Of a DNA stretch of 7,658 nucleotides, positions 5,397 to 7,658 are shown one piece after another. The first letter of the stretch is position 1; every line of letters starts with the position of its first letter. The notes beneath the pieces were generated by a model, which saw only the letters and a list, made by a program, of their open reading frames with translations, was not told the origin of the DNA and ran no database searches. A program made the position numbers and the translations under genes. Origin of the DNA: Deltaproteobacteria bacterium (lineage in GTDB: Bacteria; SAR324; NAC60-12); assembly GCA_003541985.1 (NCBI GenBank), contig DPLM01000148.1, positions 1-7,658 of the forward strand. Reading direction: 5' to 3'.

Positions 5397-7028
5397 TTAA
5401 AGCAAAACTCGACGAATATCAGTCAGGTACTTACCAAGCGACACTACAAATCGAGCTGCCTCAGCTCCATCAATCACTCGGTGGTCATAGGACACGTCAA
5501 CAGGTTGCATTAATCGAGGAATAAATTCGTTACCATTCCAGACCGGTTGCATGCGAGAACGTGTCAGGCCAAGGATCGCAACCTCTGGTGCATTAACTAA
5601 AGGAGTGAAAGCTGTACCACCAATTCCACCCAAGCTTGAAATCGTCATTGATCCTCCTTGCATGTCCTGACTCTTGAGCTTTCCATCACGCGCCTTGACA
5701 CTCATCTCACCCAAATCACGAGCCAAGTCATAGACGCTTTTCTGGTCCACATCTCGAATCACAGGCACAACTAGGCCATTTGGTGTGTCCACAGCAACAC
5801 CAATATGGAAGTACTTCTTGAGTATAAGGCGCTCTCCCTCTGGAGTGAGTGAGGAATTAAAGGTTGGAAACTGCTTCAGATTTGCCGCCAGCGCCTTCAT
5901 GATGAAAGCCAATAACGTGATGCGAACACCTTGCTTGGCAGCCTCATCTTTCAATTCTTTGCGGAAATTCTCCAAGTTTGTTATGTCTACCTCATCGTGA
6001 TGCGTCACTGCAGGAATATTCAACCAGACTCGATGTAGATTCTTACCCGAAATTTTCTTGATCCTGGGAAGATCCTGAGTTTCGATTTCACCGAATTTAC
6101 TGAAGTCAACTTCTGGCATTGCAGGAATCCCACTTCCTGAAGCTGCCGGTGTCGAAATATCTCCCGATTCAGCTTTCGTGACAGCCTGCTTAACGTAGCT
6201 TTGAACGTCTTCTTTGGTGATGCGATTCTTCCGACCAGAGCCACTCAACTTGGAGAGATCCACTCCCAGTTCTCTCGCAAACTTACGAACCGATGGACTC
6301 GCATGTGCTTTGCGAAAAGCAGCTTCATCAATCTTGCCTGGTTCTACAATTGAATTTGTAGGTTCAGTTTGGGCAGTTGTAGGTGCTGAGTCTTCCTGCC
6401 CTACCTTAGGATTTGAGGATGCAGGGACGGAAAGCGCAGTTGCAACACCGCCTAAAGTACTTAAGCGTACAACAGCAGTTCCTGCAGAAACGCTATCTCC
6501 CACCTTGACCAGTACCGCTTCAATTGTGCCAGCATTTGAAGAAGGCACCTCCATCGTGGCCTTGTCACTCTCCAAGGTAATCAACGGATCTTCCACGTTG
6601 ACGGCATCTCCTGGTTTGACAAAGATCTCAATGATCTCCACATTCTGAAAGTCACCAATATCTGGCACAATCACTTCCACGGAAGCAGACACTTCTTGTG
6701 CCAAGGCTAACGCTTGATCAGCAGATGAGGTACTAGGAGATGAAACGGGAGCCTCAACCACCTCTGTTGAAGTTGACTGGCTGGCGCCTGTTGCCAGCAG
6801 TTGTAGAATCGACATTCCCTCTGAAACACGGTCTCCGACCTTGACCAGCAACTCAGCTACTTGTCCATCTTCTGGGCAAGGGACATCCATTGTGGCTTTG
6901 TCACTCTCCAACGTCATCACTGGATCCTCTGCCTTCAGTGAATCACCTGGCTTGACAAGGATTTCGATGACTTCTACATCACTGAAGTCACCGATATCTG
7001 GGACCTTGATTTCCTTGATCGTAGACAT
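5397..7028 (-). CDS. aceF: Pyruvate dehydrogenase complex E2, dihydrolipoyllysine acetyltransferase with two lipoyl domains
   Basis: The 543-residue protein forms the core of the pyruvate dehydrogenase complex and transfers the acetyl group from E1 through lipoyl-lysine to CoA. Domains in order: lipoyl 1 at about 3-78 (Lys44 in ESDKATMDVP), an S/T/A-rich linker, lipoyl 2 at about 117-190 (Lys156 in ESDKATMEVP), a second linker (195-235), the peripheral-subunit-binding domain at about 240-280 (ASPSVRKFARELGV then ITKEDV), a third flexible linker, and the catalytic domain from about 315 to 543. The active site YDHRVIDG at 514-521 has His516 and Asp520. The ending YLTDIRRVLL is typical. E. coli AceF has three lipoyl domains; this protein has two. 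The start at 7028 has a purine-rich GAGAGAG/GAGTG ribosome-binding region and is 12 bp after aceE, so the two are surely one operon. No E3 gene follows. Confidence 0.97.
   Translation of the reverse strand: MSTIKEIKVPDIGDFSDVEVIEILVKPGDSLKAEDPVMTLESDKATMDVPCPEDGQVAELLVKVGDRVSEGMSILQLLATGASQSTSTEVVEAPVSSPSTSSADQALALAQEVSASVEVIVPDIGDFQNVEIIEIFVKPGDAVNVEDPLITLESDKATMEVPSSNAGTIEAVLVKVGDSVSAGTAVVRLSTLGGVATALSVPASSNPKVGQEDSAPTTAQTEPTNSIVEPGKIDEAAFRKAHASPSVRKFARELGVDLSKLSGSGRKNRITKEDVQSYVKQAVTKAESGDISTPAASGSGIPAMPEVDFSKFGEIETQDLPRIKKISGKNLHRVWLNIPAVTHHDEVDITNLENFRKELKDEAAKQGVRITLLAFIMKALAANLKQFPTFNSSLTPEGERLILKKYFHIGVAVDTPNGLVVPVIRDVDQKSVYDLARDLGEMSVKARDGKLKSQDMQGGSMTISSLGGIGGTAFTPLVNAPEVAILGLTRSRMQPVWNGNEFIPRLMQPVDVSYDHRVIDGAEAARFVVSLGKYLTDIRRVLL
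6450..7028 (-). repeat. Intragenic duplication encoding the two lipoyl domains of aceF
   Basis: The DNA for lipoyl domain 1 (about 6789-7028) and lipoyl domain 2 (about 6450-6680) is visibly similar. For example TTGTCACTCTCCAA is exact at 6562-6575 and 6898-6911, an offset of 336 bp or 112 codons, the same as the distance between Lys156 and Lys44. The peptides share VPDIGDF, VKPGD, TLESDKATM and LVKVGD. This is a tandem domain duplication, normal for E2 proteins, and a possible site for recombination to gain or lose a domain. Confidence 0.85.
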
Positions 7029-7040
7029 GTATTCACTCTC

Positions 7041-7658
7041 TCAAGCATAAAGTGGGTTAGTTTTTTCCGGATCAATACCGTACTGGCGAATAGCCTTAGC
7101 AACCTGCTTAGTGGGGATTTCTCCCTCATCCGCAAGTGACTTTAAGGCGGTAACAGCGACGTGGTAGCGATCCACCTCAAAGTGGCTTCGCAGGGCTTTC
7201 CGGAAATCACTGCGTCCGTAGCCATCCGTCCCCAGAACCGTGTATCTTCGTGGGACAGCAGCCCTTATCTGATCAGCAAAGCGCTTAACATAATCGGTTG
7301 CAGCAATGACTGGACCTGTCGTTTTAGCAAGACACTGCTCTACATGACTCTTTCTCGGAGTCTCTTCTGGGTGCAACCGATTCCAGTGTTCTACCTCCAC
7401 AATATCACGATGCAGTTCATTGAAACTTGGACAACTCCAGAGATCTGACTGAACACCCCAATCTTCTGCCAATAGATCTGCGCCAGCCATCACTTCACGG
7501 AAAATGGAACCACAACCCAAAAGCTGTACTCTCAGCTTGCCCGGCTTACCTGCCTGGAATTGATACATGCCCTTGAGGATGTTCTCTTCGTTCCCCTCGG
7601 GCATTCCTGGTTGCGGGTAGTTTTCGTTCAGGGTAGTGATGTAGTAGAAGACATTTTC
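7041..7658 (-). CDS. aceE: Pyruvate dehydrogenase E1 component (homodimeric type), C-terminal part (runs off the right edge)
   Basis: The minus-strand frame is open from the right edge to the TGA at 7041-7043, giving 205 residues that include 18 codons upstream of the internal Met at 7604. They begin ENVFYYITTLNENYPQPGMP and include VQLLGCGSIFREVMAGADLL, WGVQSDLWSCPSFNELHRD, HPEETPRKSHVEQCLA, ATDYVKRFADQIRAAVPRRY, TVLGTDGYGRSDFRKALRSHFEVDRYHV and the end YGIDPEKTNPLYA. This is the transketolase-like C-terminal region of the roughly 890-residue AceE E1, which decarboxylates pyruvate with thiamine diphosphate and acetylates the lipoyl groups of AceF. The alpha2beta2-type E1 (PdhA/PdhB) is excluded by these motifs. 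The thiamine-binding part lies outside the window. The gene ends 12 bp before aceF, consistent with an aceEF operon whose promoter is further upstream. Confidence 0.96.
   Translation of the reverse strand, partial: ENVFYYITTLNENYPQPGMPEGNEENILKGMYQFQAGKPGKLRVQLLGCGSIFREVMAGADLLAEDWGVQSDLWSCPSFNELHRDIVEVEHWNRLHPEETPRKSHVEQCLAKTTGPVIAATDYVKRFADQIRAAVPRRYTVLGTDGYGRSDFRKALRSHFEVDRYHVAVTALKSLADEGEIPTKQVAKAIRQYGIDPEKTNPLYA

Noticed and set aside
5252..5524. 90-codon plus-strand ORF spanning the aceF-dapB spacer
   Set aside because: Nearly half overlaps the aceF C-terminus in antisense. The rest crosses the hairpin and purine-rich spacer, with no ribosome-binding site or family signature.
6214..6648. 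144-codon plus-strand ORF opposite aceF
   Set aside because: It is antisense to the lipoyl and linker region of aceF. Its Ser/Thr/Pro-rich composition is what the complement of Ala/Val/Glu-rich coding sequence would give.

Overview
The window is a stretch of bacterial chromosome in which every well-supported gene lies on the minus strand. Read in transcription order, from high to low coordinates, it holds the end of aceE (pyruvate dehydrogenase E1), all of aceF (E2), dapB (lysine/diaminopimelate pathway), valS (valyl-tRNA synthetase), a non-coding or decayed stretch of about 570 bp, a HAD-family phosphatase gene, and the beginning of a Bax-inhibitor-1/YccA-type membrane protein gene. The single-chain aceE-type E1 next to a two-lipoyl-domain aceF suggests a Gram-negative, proteobacteria-like organism with aerobic-type pyruvate oxidation. 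The ValRS sequence is not the usual gamma-proteobacterial form, so the lineage may be deep-branching or uncultivated. I cannot name it from this window.

Region by region. 7041-7658: aceE C-terminus, running off the right edge. 5397-7028: aceF, 12 bp after aceE and clearly in the same operon. 5234-5396: a 163-bp spacer with a strong hairpin just after aceF and a pyrimidine-rich, G-poor tract before dapB. 4496-5233: dapB. 4443-4495: a short AT-rich spacer with two small palindromes. 1740-4442: valS. 1171-1739: no confident gene, but one reading frame has coding-like blocks broken by stop codons, ending in a possible 45-residue ORF; an inverted repeat and a weak promoter candidate lie upstream. 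511-1170: HAD hydrolase. 360-510: a regulatory-looking spacer with a good sigma70-like promoter, a helically phased array of CCAAAT-type repeats directly upstream of its -35 box, a motif repeated three times, and a palindrome near the expected transcription start. 1-359: N-terminal 119 residues of a BI-1 family membrane protein.

The genes are mostly housekeeping: AceE and AceF convert pyruvate to acetyl-CoA, DapB makes tetrahydrodipicolinate for lysine and peptidoglycan, and ValS charges tRNA-Val. No lpd (E3) gene follows aceF here. I see no tRNA, rRNA, CRISPR array, insertion sequence or defence/toxin system. The points most worth a second look are the phased repeat array at 453-490, the possible decayed gene at 1196-1576, and the unusual ValRS signatures. 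None of these amounts to a demonstrated new system.
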